Assembly (NCBI GenBank): GCA_030268105.1
Contig: BSDZ01000024.1
Location: 1,984,001 to 2,048,000 of the forward strand
From: Volvox africanus
Taxonomy: Eukaryota > Chlorophyta > Chlorophyceae > Chlamydomonadales > Volvocaceae
Length of the DNA: 64,000 bases
Direction of reading: 5' to 3'
Part shown: positions 47,901 to 59,425 of the stretch, in pieces
Position numbering within the stretch: position 1 is the first letter of the stretch
How the letters are laid out: each line of letters begins with the position of its first letter
Notes under the pieces: model-generated
What the model was told of the DNA's origin: nothing
The model's input: the letters and a program-made list of their open reading frames with translations, nothing else
Database searches by the model: none
Made by a program: the position numbers and the translations under genes

Positions 47901-50469
47901 AGTGGGGCTTGCTCACCGCTAGCAGACCTCCATTTTGCAGAAGTGCCGTCGCGTGCTCGTGAGATAACTTCTCCAGGGCCTGAGGGAGAACCCAGGAGCA
48001 GTGCACCGCACCGCGCCGCAGGGGAACAAGCGAGACCGAGAGAGAGGGGAGAGACGGGGAAAAGAGAGATATGCACGCATGTGTCGAATGAGGCAAGGAC
48101 ATGACACGGGACAAAGGGGCGGAAGCTCACAGAGTTTGATCGCATGTGCACCACCCTTACCCTTTTTCTCGCGTCATTATTCTGTACGAGTATTTACATA
48201 CTGTTAGGGTCATCATCTTATGGCTTATCGGACGACGTCAACAGCACCAATGATGTACACCTGTTATGCACGCGACGCCTGAGGATCCCAACGGACGGTT
48301 TGTTCCTGTGGCCTGAGGGGTGCAGCCTACGTATGCTGTAAGTGTAAACAGACACGTTCGTTCGTGCTGTACCACTGTCCAGTAAATGCATATTTATGCA
48401 ACGTGTCCCACCACCCCCACCTGCAGCGACTGCTCTGCCAGGTCGATGTACTCAATGGTGAGCAGGCGTGCACAAAACGCCGGTACGGCGCCGTGCCGCA
48501 CGATGGCTCCGCACGATTGCGGCAGCACATCCGCCAGGAAGGTGAGGGCGCGGGCAGCCATCAGCATGATGTCCGGGTTCTGTTCCGAGTTCAACAACTG
48601 GATCTGCGGGGTGCAGGGGAAGATCACGTGTTGCAACAAGTTGCAACGAGAGGGGACATCCAAGTTAATGATGACGAAACAGCTAACCAGAGCTTAACCG
48701 CCCCGCTCACAGCTCCCTCCCCAACCATAGCCCGTAAGTCTGCGCTGCTTTGTCCCTGCGGACTGCCTCCTCCATCCTCCTCGTTCAGACAACGATACTA
48801 GTACTCCGTACACACAACTGTTCTCCAACGTGATTTTGGGTTTTCCCTCTTTCTTTCTCCCCTCCCCGCTGTCCGAGCCGGCCTTGTGGTTGACGTATTT
48901 TAAGCTTTTGTCCTCTGGAGCCCCTTCCCTGTGCGAAGCAGGACCTATTGCCTTTGGATCTACGGTTCCTGCTCACACAGCGGCCGGGCAATCTCTACAT
49001 AGCTTCATGGGCACCTTGCTGAGTCCACCCAGCAGCGGTGGACAGCACCCCGAGCAGAAGCCCGTTCTGGGTGTGCCGGACCTCACCAGCAGTGGCACCA
49101 TGCTCTCCGTGGGGAAGGCCGCCAGGTTGTCCTCCGACGAAATCGAGAGCAGCTCGTTTAGTTCCGAGAGGGAGGACAGCTGCGCGCCCTCGTCCTCCGT
49201 CTGTCGAAGGCCCTGCATGATGGCCTGCGGGACACCCGTCCCCGTGCATCCGGGACAAAGGTGCCGAAGCAGGGAACGCGTGCGCTCAGGGAAACTTGCA
49301 AAGCAAAACAACTGAACGGCTAATACGAAATGCGCAGTGGATAAGTGAGGAGGGAGTAAGGGCGGGTCGACAAGGAGGTTTAGGCGACGCACTTTCTGGG
49401 TAACAGTGTATGATGCTCATCCCCAACTCCGCTCCGTCCTCACCTTCATCCTGCTGCCCGATACGCCCCCCATAGGCATCATGTCGTCAAATCCGGCCCC
49501 TAGCTTGCGTAGTAAGCCTTGGAGGGCGCTGCGTGGCCGGACGGGAAAGGACGGATGGAAGCGCGACGCTAAACCGAGGCGTAGCTCTGGGGATATTATT
49601 CCATGCAGCACATGCTAGGGGTATCATCGCTGGGGCTTGGGAGTCCCCGCCCCGTCCCACTCCGCCCCGTTGGCTGTCAAACCATATGTGACCGATTGCC
49701 AGCGTACCTGCTCCCTACCTGCCCACGTAAGGAAATGCGATCCCGAAACGCCCGCGCGGCCGCGTATCGGCACACTTGGGCACAATCCAATGCTAGCGTA
49801 CCTGCCCGCGCCAGAAAAGTTCCGACCGAAGACCTCCGCTAGGTCCTGCATCCGCAGATGAGGCACTCGTGATTGGACACACCCGCCGCGCGTAACAAGT
49901 TGACCGCAGTCAGCGAATGTGAGACACACCTTCTCATCATCCATTCCCTGACCACGACCCTGTCGATTCGCCATCTCTCGTAGCTGGGAAGGCGTCAGTC
50001 GGCGCGCTCCTGAGCTTGCCTTCTCCGCTTCAGCCGGTGCTGATGCTAGTGCTGGTGCTGCTGGAGCTGGCGCAGGCTGGGAAATCGGTGGCGCGGCTTG
50101 AGGCAATGCGGCTTCGGTCTCCTCCTTCAGCTGTTGCCGCTCCTCGGCCTCAGTAGAAGGATCGCGTGCCTTTGCCCTATTCCGCTTAGTCCTACCGGCA
50201 GTTGTCGCGGGAGCTTGCGCTGTGGCAGCGGCTGCCCGCCTAGAACGGAGCCGAGTTACTGGGCCGCCGCTGGGAGAATTGGAACGCTCTATTTCCCGCG
50301 CTGATGCTGATTGTTGTGTGTTTCCGGAACCGGCAACCTCGGATGCCTCGTGATTTGGTGCAGCCGGGCTAGCCTTGGAAACGCGCCGAGTTTTGCGGGA
50401 GGTCTGCTGAGTGCCGCTTGGAGGAGCTTCTTCGCGTTCCTTCCGCTTGGAGGAGCGCCTAGTTTCCAT
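36464..50469 (-). CDS. UPL3: HECT E3 ubiquitin ligase, UPL3/KAKTUS-TRIP12 type (22 exons)
   Basis: Transfers ubiquitin from E2 to substrates through a HECT cysteine. Exons, 5' to 3' on the minus strand: 50469-49930, 49584-49444, 49224-49087, 48603-48421, 47979-47917, 47426-47256, 46821-46699, 46427-45858, 45818-45769, 45554-45184, 44873-44608, 44148-43968, 43718-42925, 42721-42271, 42133-41241, 40706-40458, 39565-38857, 38389-38216, 37883-37723, 37416-37285, 37124-36984 and 36659-36464. The basic, disordered N-terminus starts [21 protein letters not shown] opens the armadillo-like repeats ([33 protein letters not shown]). Later come [15 protein letters not shown], an acidic linker, LPSWC-like [24 protein letters not shown], and the HECT blocks [26 protein letters not shown] and [20 protein letters not shown]. 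The catalytic Cys is in [16 protein letters not shown] (codon 36566-36568), ending GQGSFDLS. Exon ends near 45184 and 42271 are less certain. Plant UPL3 acts in trichome, seed and hormone control; the algal role is unknown. Confidence 0.95.
38448..38593 (-). repeat. ~146-bp introner-like element, copy B (HECT ligase intron)
   Basis: Reverse-complement match of 26991-27138, near identical over its length, located in the intron 38390-38856 between the two HECT exons ending FYAAG and starting LGSPLDVWD. The flanks show no similarity to those of copy A. Confidence 0.8.
39643..40309 (+). pseudogene. Bacterial BON-domain (OsmY-like) protein gene, frameshifted, in a HECT ligase intron
   Basis: Periplasmic or cytosolic BON proteins bind lipid or envelope structures in bacteria. 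Three BON repeats can be read: [12 protein letters not shown] to VNEIKV, then the [10 protein letters not shown] segment running on after a frame change into [14 protein letters not shown], and finally [20 protein letters not shown] to VKNELVAD, stop TGA 40307-40309. The frame shifts by one base near 39940-39958, at a run of seven A. The segment is AT-rich with A/T-ending codons, unlike the GC-rich host, has no introns, and lies antisense in the intron 39566-40457. The 5' end is cut or uses a non-ATG start (TTG 39643); upstream sequence is host-like AAGGAGCAGG repeats. Either an insertion of bacterial DNA or an assembly chimera. Confidence 0.85.
40305..40346 (+). terminator. Rho-independent terminator of the BON gene
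   Basis: ACTGAACCACCC at 40305-40316 pairs with GGGTGGTTCAGT at 40332-40343, and an inner CAGC/GCTG stem closes a five-base loop. TTTT follows. The hairpin overlaps the TGA stop of the BON frame. Its presence shows the inserted segment is genomic bacterial DNA, not a cDNA. Confidence 0.8.
44882..44918. repeat. (CAG)n/(CAA)n trinucleotide repeat
   Basis: Four CAA units and about ten CAG units on the plus strand. On the minus strand it is a CTG/TTG tract a few bases upstream of the acceptor for the HECT ligase exon 44873-44608. Confidence 0.85.
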
Positions 50470-51754
50470 GACGCACCTCACCGAAGGGGCGAGGCGCAAC
50501 GCTCACCGACATAAGGAAAGAAGGCAAGTTCCCAAACAAGGTCACCTTGCCACAGGCTCCAGACAAGAACGGAAAAGAGAAATTTTTTACAAAACAGCCT
50601 CACAACATTGGTGGATCATGCATTAGGAAGCCTTCAAGTTGCTTACTTCATAGGTACGGCTTTTGGGCCCCTCTGTTGGGAGTTTAGAGAGCACCCCCAA
50701 ATTGCCAAAATCCCTATCCATATGCTCAGTCTTTAAATTTTGTCCTTTAATACGCGGATTATACCGACAGACCGCGTCGCAGTCAACCACCACGATAGAT
50801 AGCACACCCCTTGCGACAGCGCGAATGGCAAGTCTTGTGGTTTTTAGCATTATAAGTAAAATGTTACGTTAAGGAGGAACTACAGGTCAAAAATTGCTTA
50901 GGAGATTCCGGACTGGCGTTGGGCACACCCAGCCTTGAAGCGTTTCACCGGCACACTGCCGGCGCCTATTCAATCATTTAAGGCAAGTCTTAGTTGTCGA
51001 TTAATTTATTGGTGCTTGTCGGCTGTGGAGTGTTCCGATAGGGTTACGGGACAGCTGCCTTGACTGGCTTCTTTCGCCCAACAGCTCGGCCAAGTTTACA
51101 TTCTGTAACCGTTTTGCGACGTAAATTCCATGAAGCCGTTTCATGTTTATCATATCGTGCCAAAGGATAGTCATTTTTGGGCCAGCGGGACGTTATGACG
51201 ACCGGTTCGTTGCGGCGACCCAACTGCACTGTATGCGCCGCACGGCGGATCTTGCCTTCAATTTTTACGAACATTTTGTGAGGCCAAGGTTGTGCAAAAT
51301 TCATGCTGGAGCCATGTGTCTTGCACCCTAAGCGCTGTCGACATCCTTTTGAGCCTTGGCTCGCTGGTTTAATACAAAGGGTTCACCTTGGACTTTAGGG
51401 ACCCAAGGAGCAACAAAGATGTATAATTTTCCGCAGCCTTACCAAAGCCTTCTGCACATCTCCCAAAATATGCCCTATCAGCTGTTCCATTCGCGCTGCT
51501 TTGCGTTATACAGCTTTCATTACCCAGCTGACACTATCACCTTATTTATGTTTATTTTTGTATGCAGAGATTTCCTCCTACAAGTCATAAATAGGTGTCT
51601 GACATCGTGGTGTACATATCAGCGGACGTGTTAGAACCCCTCCGGCCACCGCGTCAAGGTCTTTAGACGCTCCCGGCTCCCTCCCTTTAGCTTCATCCCC
51701 TGGTGCCAACCACACCTTGTTCCTCGTTATCACTGCCAGCAAGCAGCTGTCGAT
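50470..51754. other. Divergent spacer between HECT ligase and DMP genes
   Basis: It carries the upstream regions of two divergently transcribed genes. No exon, satellite or recognisable promoter motif is evident. Confidence 0.5.
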
Positions 51755-52669
51755 ATGGACGCCATCACGAGGGTCTCCTATTACTTCCCAACGCACACGC
51801 TTACCATCTTCCAAATCTTGGCCAATCTGGTCATCAATGACTCATCCTACTGCCACGACCAAGAGCGGGCACTCGTCATCGCGATGCTGGTCCTCTTCGC
51901 CGTGGTCTGCTTCTTCGTTTCCTTTTCAGATACCTACACCGCCCTGGACGGCCAGAAATTCTGGGTCCTTATCATGCCGGTCTATGGACCCCTGTGCTTC
52001 TCCCTCCCCACTGAGGAAGACAAGGACCGCGTGTACGAGTACTACTACGCCAAGGGCCGTGATTTCGTACATGCCATCGTATCCACCGCGGTCTTCGTCC
52101 TCATCATGCTATTCACCAACCCCGTCTGCATGTGCATCTTCCCGTCCGGCACACGAGACGGCACCTCCCAGTTCGACGCTGCCATCGTCCGCACGGTGCC
52201 GGTCGTCGTGGCACTGATCGGCGGCATGATCATGATGTGTCTCGGCCCACCGCGCCAAATGATCGGCTTCCAGAATGTCCCGGAAAGTGTGCCAGCAGGG
52301 GACCGGCCTATGGCCTCCAACCCCGTATACGCGGGATCCCAGGGCGACTACCCGCCCACCATTCCCGAGGGTGAGGAGGATTTCGAGAGCGGTCCTGGAT
52401 CGGCGCCACACGGCGGCAGTGGTGGCGGCGGGTCGATGATGAAGAGTCAGGAGGGTCCCGGGGCCCTGACATCCAGCAAGAGCTTGTCCCGCAGTGGTGG
52501 GGGAGGTGATGGGAGTTTGGGAGCGCCGAGGGAGAGTTACGTCAGCAGCCAGTACCGTTTGTCGATGAACCCGGGGCGGCAGAGCCACCGGGCGATGGGG
52601 CCGTCTCCGTCACCCAAAAGCGGGGATTATGGGACCAGCGATGGCGGCTATAGCAACAATCCTATATAG
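51755..52669 (+). CDS. DUF679 domain membrane protein (DMP family)
   Basis: Single-exon, 304 codons, ATG at 51755. The first ~175 residues are a DUF679 domain: TLTIFQILANLVIND, then CHDQERALVIAMLVLFAVV with FSDTYTALDG, the GRDFVHAIVSTAVFVLIML segment, and a last hydrophobic stretch ending MMCLGPPRQMIGF. Four membrane segments fall at about residues 15-30, 40-58, 104-126 and 143-164. DMPs are plant-lineage endomembrane proteins with roles in membrane remodelling; Arabidopsis DMP8/9 act in sperm for gamete fusion. The algal protein adds a ~130-residue Gly/Ser/Pro-rich tail absent from most plant members, of unknown role. The start is supported by the short N-terminus before the first membrane segment and the lack of an upstream acceptor in frame. 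Confidence 0.85.
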   Translation: MDAITRVSYYFPTHTLTIFQILANLVINDSSYCHDQERALVIAMLVLFAVVCFFVSFSDTYTALDGQKFWVLIMPVYGPLCFSLPTEEDKDRVYEYYYAKGRDFVHAIVSTAVFVLIMLFTNPVCMCIFPSGTRDGTSQFDAAIVRTVPVVVALIGGMIMMCLGPPRQMIGFQNVPESVPAGDRPMASNPVYAGSQGDYPPTIPEGEEDFESGPGSAPHGGSGGGGSMMKSQEGPGALTSSKSLSRSGGGGDGSLGAPRESYVSSQYRLSMNPGRQSHRAMGPSPSPKSGDYGTSDGGYSNNPI

Positions 52670-55450
52670 CGGAGGGTTTCGACAGGAATGAGGATGATGA
52701 TGAATGAAACGCGCCGCAGGGAAAAAGGGTCAAGCGCTGGTGAAAGCATGTCAGTTCAGGGGTTGCTGTGCAACTGGAGGGAGGGATGAAGGAGGTGTGA
52801 GCATTGCATATAGCTTCATGGAGGCCGCCGCATGAAGCGCCACGACACTGGGAGGAGAGGGGCTGGATTAAGGAGCGGGTTGGTCGGTGTGCCTTGAGAG
52901 GAGGAAGTGTTGGAAGCGTGCGTTGCATTGACTGGATGCCTGTATAGAAACGGCCCCCCCTTGCTTTGTTTGGAGACCCCGGCGGTCCCACTCGAACGTG
53001 TTATTTTGCGCGCGATATGAATACTCTTTATCGAAGATTGATGGAAAGAGCCCATGCAGCCTGGGTGGTATTGCGGCGGCTTGCGATCTGGTATCCTGCA
53101 GCCCCGAGAGGCCCAATGGTCTTTATCCGTCAGGGGGGAAGGGGTAATGTGTATGTGTGTGTGTGTGTTTGGAGGGATTCAGAGGGATGTGTTGGACTTG
53201 GATCTAGAGGATGGGATATGTGTAGTCGAGGCGCGTGGAGCACGTGACGGACTGCGCAAGACGCACATTTTGTCGTCTGTGTTGGAACGTGCGATCTGCG
53301 CTGGACGCTCCTTATGGCTTCCCTCATGCCCTTCTCCTTGGCGCAAGAAGGATCGTTGTGTTGCTGTTGTATGGCTCTTATTCAGTGTGCGTATATGCCG
53401 AGGAGGGGAGGGCTTCTTATCAATCCGGAGAGTGCGCTGCAAATACAATCCTGCTCCCGTGCATGTGAAGTCATGGGGTTAGCCGCCGCATTTGATTAGT
53501 CATTAGCCTGATACCATTCTGGTGGCACATCCCGTATTACATCACTGGTTACAGATACCCTACGAGCGATCCTCTGGTATTTGGAGCTGTCTGAAATCGT
53601 TTGGCACCTCTCGCTGTAAAATGCTGATGAGGTGTAAGTTGCGTCCACGTGCGGACAGTACACGCCGTTTCACACCCGCTTATGATACCGCACCGCTCAT
53701 GTGTAGGTAGGTGTCCAGAGCATCTCATCTAACACAAGGAGGGGACCCTCCCCGGTCCTTGGAGGGCGCCACTGCCGCCAGGCAGCCAGGTACTCACCTA
53801 CATGCACCGAGGAGGTGATGCCCTAGGGACAGTGCGGAGGAGGTCCCGGCTTTGTTTATTCGGTGATGTGGAGGAGCTAATTTGCAATTTGATGCGCTCC
53901 TGGTCACTCCCTTGCGCCCTTTGTGGCATATGGTAAGTTGGTGACAGATTTCTCACATGTATGGGCATGTGGGAGGCATGTGGGAGGCATGTGGAAGGCG
54001 CTCACATGCGGCCCGTCCCCTCTCTCTTATGCTGGTTTTCCAGTACCTCATCATATTCCTCCATGTCACTTGGCAGCAGCAGCAACAACAAACGACTGTA
54101 CATGGCGTCGTGTGGAGGTAAACTTTTAGTCCCCTAATGATGGCAGTGAGTGGTGCCAAAAGACGGCGGGATGTGAGCGCTGGTGAACAACAACAACAAA
54201 AGTGAACTGATTTTTGTCTTCGCATGTGCGCTTGGCACTGTTAAACCGGGGCCATTTGGCCTTGTTGCTACATGGGCACCGTGGCAATGTGGGCATGTGA
54301 TTGGAAAGGGGCCGAGTTGGGGCCAAGCCTACGTCGGCAGTTTTTCCCTTGCGGATGTGTAAAGCCCCCTTCCCATCATCTCCGACGGACGGGTTCCGTT
54401 GTCTTTTTTCCTTCCAATCCACCACCGCCCCACCCGCCTGCTGCTGTCCCTAGCCGGCTGAGCTGCCCGCCAGAGAATGGAGGCAAATGTGAAGGGGAGC
54501 CGAGAGTGGGAAGGTATATACCGGTTTGTACAGATGTATGCATAACGACACAATGCGGTGGAGTCGAGGCAGAAGTTGTGGCGCGGCTGTCCCCAACGTT
54601 TCTTGGGTGGAACTTTCCCACCAACCCCTAAGACGGCAGAATGGTGATATGGTTTATTGGCCACCCCCCTTTGGCTGATGGATAATGCAGGACGTGTGAT
54701 TATAGCGGCTTATTGAGGGCTGATCGGGGGCAGAGTTTACTACTCCGTTGGTCCGCTACATTCTGCAAGACGGTGGTGGTGAGCACTGAACCCAACAACC
54801 CAATGTAAAAGGCGATTGGGTTAACGAATGGATAAGAGCGTCCCTCCCTCAGGAAGGGCAGGGAGAAGCAGGGGCCTCGTGGCTAGTGGGCTGTTGGTGC
54901 CCGAGCAATTTAACACTTACACAAAGACATGGGGCTGTAAACGCCCTTCCACAGGGGAGTTATTCCTCACCCCTAATCCTCAAATGGACAGAGAGAGAAA
55001 ATCACGGACAAATCTTGACAGATAGATAGACGGTCAAACAAAGCAGCGGTGGCAGTGCGGAATGCGGAATGTGGTGCATTGTACGATAGCTCCATATGAA
55101 CCTTAACACGTCGTACATCATTTATGACTGCGTTTTTGTGATTTATTGACAAATCGAGGAGAAGTAAACAGTGTAAAGGAGCCACCAGGCCCCCTCTGCC
55201 GGAGAGTTGGGAAGAGCAGCACTCAAAAAATAAGACGCCGCGGAAGACAACCTTGCAATCTGATACTGGATGAATGGCCCTCGTGTGTCGTGTCACGCCT
55301 CCTCATCACCGTACTACAACAAACATATTAGCAGCAACACAGCCCGACATGAACAATATCAACGTACAATGTCACCAATGTTGCCCTAGTCCTCAGCAGC
55401 ATCAAGAAGTTATTTACTTTAAATAACTTCCTAAATAACTTCCTTCCTGG
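52670..55450. other. Convergent 3' region between DMP and RING-CH genes
   Basis: About 2.8 kb with 3' UTRs of both neighbours and intergenic DNA. No gene is recognised on either strand; frames are short and unrelated to known families. Confidence 0.5.
55406..55442. other. 10-bp stem-loop plus a third arm next to the RING-CH stop
   Basis: GAAGTTATTT at 55406-55415 and its reverse complement AAATAACTTC at 55421-55430 form a perfect stem with a five-base loop. A further AAATAACTTC copy lies at 55433-55442. It starts nine bases past the stop codon of the minus-strand gene, so it would be in its 3' UTR. Confidence 0.65.
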
Positions 55451-58400
55451 CTAGCTGCGGCGGCGGCCGCCACCGCCACGCGGGGCGCCCAGCGCCGCCC
55501 GTTGTCCCCGCTCGTGTGCATGGCGCTGGTGATTGCGTTGCTGGAAGTGCAGACCAGCCGCCAGTCGCTGCTGTTCCAACCGGCTCCGTGCGCGGTGGTC
55601 CGCGGCCGTCATCACTGAGCTGCGGCCGCGGTGTGTCCCAACGCCGGTCTGACTCTGCAGTCGCTGTCCGGCCACGTCGATGAGGGCATTATCCTGTGGA
55701 AACAACGTTGACGATAGCGTACTGACGCATTCCCAACGGTTTTGTGGATGCAATGCATAAGTGTACATGTTTGCATCTGTGAGTGAAACTTTGACTTTCA
55801 ACGACCAGTTTTGAGCTTCCGCTCACCGTTATGGCGTCAACCGTCAACTTCCCGTCAACCCCCAACTGCTCAACTCTGGACTTACGTACAGCTCACGCAC
55901 GCGGTGCTCCTGCTGCTCGTAGTGGCGGCGCCATTCGTGGTAGACCTCGTCATACGCAGCCCTACCCGGCATCATCGGCGGTAAATCCATAAACGCGGAT
56001 CGCTCCCCCCCGGACTCCCTGGACCGGCTCCCCTCCGTATCCAACGTAAGGCCCGTCACCTCAAAGCTCGTAAGCTGCATCGCGCAACCGTCCGGCCCCA
56101 TAAGGCCCACCCCACCATCTACCCCAGCTGCCGCAATGTCGTCCACCAAGAACCGGATACGTCGCAGCAGCTCTTTTGCATCCGGGAGTGGGAGGGGAGT
56201 GGGAGAGGAGTGCGAAAGGAGTGTGAAGGGGAGCGAGAAGTGCAAACACGGAGAAGCCGACGTCCAACGACTATAAACACGACACAGGCGGACGCGGGAG
56301 AGAGGGGGGAGGACGCCAACACACGAAGAACCGAAAGCTGTGGCTCCAGAACTTCGTTGTAATGTATCGACAAACAGCGGAGGGAGCGGGGTCTGATGAA
56401 GGGTGTGCGGAGATATAGTCCTCTACATGCATACACATACACACATGTACACAATCTATATACCACGTATGTCGTCCCTTCCGCAGCACTCACCCCCGGC
56501 CGCGAACCCCCCGCACGGCATGGACAGCTCCACCGCACCCCCAATGCAGAAGTACACGTGTGCCCCGGGGGGTAGCGGCTGCCGCAGGTCGTGGACCGGG
56601 GGGCAGGCGGCGAGGAGCATGGAGGGAACGGAGGGACTGCAGCTGATGGACTCAAGTACGGCACTGTGGGAGGGCCAGGGCGGAACCCCGCATCCACGTT
56701 TGCTAAAGCTCGCCCTGTGCCGCGTTTTAAATACACTCACGGGCTGTTCATGTCCATGTACGTGTGTCACACAGACTGAGGTGCGTGCGTAAGGATGATC
56801 CTCAAATGACAACAACAATAACAACAATAATTGCAGTACTGGTAATAATTATAATAATTCGACAAGAGTCAGAGGAAGATCATGGAAAAAGTCAAGTGAC
56901 AAGCAGACTAAACCATCCTCACCGATCGTACAACGTACGGCAATTTGGACATGCTATAGCCCAGCTGCTGTCCAGCCACCTTCGAAAGCAGCCCCTGTGG
57001 ATGTACCGCAGCCCACCAGAGCATGTTCGGCAGGGCATGGCCAGCTCATCCTCGGTGTCGTTGCCACCACCTTCATTGCCATCTGCGCAGGAAGCAGCGC
57101 CGGGGGCGGTACTTGCGACCACGCTACAGCTGCTCCCCCGCGGCCGCCCGCCTCCGCCATCTTCACTGCCGTTGACCGTTGCAGCATTTTTATGACAAGC
57201 CGCTCGGCCCTTCCCATAGCACAACCAGCACTCTGGTGTGCTACATTCCTCATCTTCTTCTTGCGCATCACTTTCCTCGCCGTCCCCGTACGCGGACCCC
57301 TCATCCTCATCGCCATCGCCATCTTTGGTGTGGTGTAAACCGCGAGAAGCCAAATCAGCAAATTCCGAAGGCTGGGGCTGCGGCGCCGTCACGGGCGTTG
57401 CCGTGGTGACAGTGGCGGCCGCGGCCGTGGTGGCGCCGCAGCCGCCATCGCCACAATGCTGCCGCTGTTTTCCTCGACCAGCATGGGAATACTGGCGCCG
57501 CACGTCCATATCCATTCTTGGAGGCCCCTCGCACTCATAGTCTTCTTCCGTCGAGTCACCGCCAGCGTTACCGCCATGGGGCGACGGCGCCAAACGCATA
57601 ACTTGTCCTTCTTCGCTATCACTCCAGACAGACATGGCCAGAATTGCAAAGGGGTTGACGGCCCCGCCTTCGTCATCATCTTCATCAAGGCCATCGTCCT
57701 TTACTTCTCTGCCCTCCTCCCACTCGTCTTGTTGCTGCTGATGCTCCGCGCCTTTCTCCTCCTGCTCCCTACCGTCATCGTACAGATGTTCTGTGTTCTG
57801 TACGTCCTGCGTAACCAAGTGGGTTGCACTTAGTTGTGTTGGGGGCTACACAAGGATCAAAACGGTGTCAAAAACTCCAGTTTCAGGTGTTTGTATTCCA
57901 TCAAGAACGTAATTATTGCGTCAAGCAAATGGATATCATGGTAGTTGCGTTGTGCAACATGAACCAATATCTCACAAATATCGCAACATATGGGGCGACG
58001 ACTATTACCAGTACTGGTACGTACCGATGGAGAATGGACATGACTGCTCATTATATACCTGCGTGTCATTGTCGCTCTCAGAACAGCTGAACCTCTGACC
58101 ACTGACGGCGTCATGAGCAACTCGGTTTAATATGTCAGCACTGATATCTGCAAAGAAATGCACCTCGATTTCAGGGGTTGTTCCGGCCACGCAGCCGCCC
58201 TGCTATGTCTCGACAATTCAGCTTCATATGTTGTTATCTCGTTAGCTGAGGGACCTACCATCTTCTATGTCTTGTTTAAGAACTCTCGCGGCAACGTTCC
58301 CTTCCGTGTCGTCCACATCTTCTGACTCCTCGCTCTCTATGTCCTCCTCGTCCTCCTCTGCTATATCAGATAAGCAATCGTATTCGCTATCATCGCTATC

Positions 58401-58586
58401 TGTCGCCAACGGGTCGTCAAGATCGAGAAGCGAAGACTTTGTTGCCTTTCGCAACTTCATACAAACGTGGTTGGGAGAACAGGGATCGTATTTAAGTAAC
58501 AAACCAATGCACTCTAATGAATTGGTGATAAATCGTTCTGAAGGCCAGTGTCCAGTAAAGCCGGATTGGCGTCGGAGCAGCTGCAA
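55451..58586 (-). CDS. RING-CH (MARCH-type) E3 ubiquitin ligase gene, 5' end unresolved
   Basis: Exons on the minus strand: about 58580-58259 (ends in an acidic Asp/Glu-rich run, donor at 58258), about 57790-56930 with the RING, about 56740-56510, about 56185-55885 (ELLRRIRFLVDDIAAAG ... YDEVYHEWRRHYEQQEHRV) and 55690-55451 (Arg/Gln-rich C-terminus, stop at 55451). The RING-CH reads CWLC, then after a ~70-residue Gly/Ser-rich loop PCRTCSGGLRYIHRGC, RRWLDSSWAIAC and PNC, i.e. C-x2-C ... C-x2-C-x7-H-x2-C-x12-C-x2-C. The H at position five and the conserved Trp identify the RING-CH subtype; C-x2-C replaces the usual C-x-C. No membrane segments follow, unlike most MARCH proteins. The C-terminal half is not recognised and could belong to a separate gene. 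The first exon is not found. Confidence 0.65.
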
Positions 58587-59129
58587 TCACATACAGCGAT
58601 CTACTACTCACACTTCTGAATTTCTGTGATACGTTTTCAGCAATGTGTACGTTCTAAAGACATATTTCCAACGGCTATATGTACGGCGGCCCAAGGCATG
58701 ACAAACGCTGGCATGCAAAAGTTCATGCTCTGCGCCTCAAAACATGGGTGGTATCGAGAGAGAGCTAACCGTAGTAGCATGTTAAGCATAATATTTGGTA
58801 AATCACCTACATGATTGCAGGCGCATTGCCGAATTAACACTTTTCCGGCTTCGACATGCCAAGTGCACATCTGTAGTGCTGGTCCACACTCAGGATAGCC
58901 TCAGTCTGCAATGGGTAATTAAGGGGTATAAATGGAATTGACACTGCCATGCACAAATGTGATATATTTCATGCGGAGCCGAAATTTCGGCTCTGATTTC
59001 ACGAGTTCCTTGCTTCCTTGCCTTTGGCTACGTTTTGCTACATCTACCAGGCCCTGGTTAACTGTATGTATCTCAGCTTCTGACGTGAACCTATGGCTAC
59101 CGCCACCTATTGCTACATGGACTACTCTT
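58587..59129. other. Unassigned sequence upstream of the RING-CH gene
   Basis: It may hold further 5' exons of the RING-CH gene on the minus strand, for example one ending at a donor near 58812, but no chain can be supported. No repeats are seen. Confidence 0.35.
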
Positions 59130-59425
59130 CCTGCCACATCCGGGCGCCAACAAATCTTCCCTACCTCCTTCCTCAACGAACATGATAGCTCCAAGGTCCA
59201 GTCAACGTGGAGTAGAAGGACAATTCGTCATCACGTATGAGTATGCTTCGACGTAGCTGGACCGCGCTCTTGATGGAGAGTGTGTCGTCATACCGACGAA
59301 GTCTACCTACCAGTTCAGACACATGCCAGTACTTGGGTATGTGCTGAGAAGATTGCCACGTTGAATATATGTTCTTCGAGAACGGTATTCGTTCCGCTTG
59401 CTGACGCTGATGTTAAGGGAAGGCC
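59130..59425 (+). pseudogene. Decayed copy of INO1 exon 1 and intron 1
   Basis: Reads on the plus strand as the start of INO1: TYEYAST, an in-frame TAG, LDRALDGECVV and PTKSTYQFR, ending at a GGTATGTG donor. It aligns with residues from about 22 to 60 of the intact gene at 62154-61976. Similarity extends upstream into the leader (CCAACAAATCTT at 59147) and downstream through the intron sequence to about 59425. It lacks exon 2 onward. Because the intron is retained, it arose by DNA duplication, in inverted orientation, 0.75 kb beyond the INO1 stop. Confidence 0.85.

Noticed and set aside
53740..53780. Imperfect GC-rich hairpin near 53750
   Set aside because: Short, mismatched and without any feature nearby to give it meaning.
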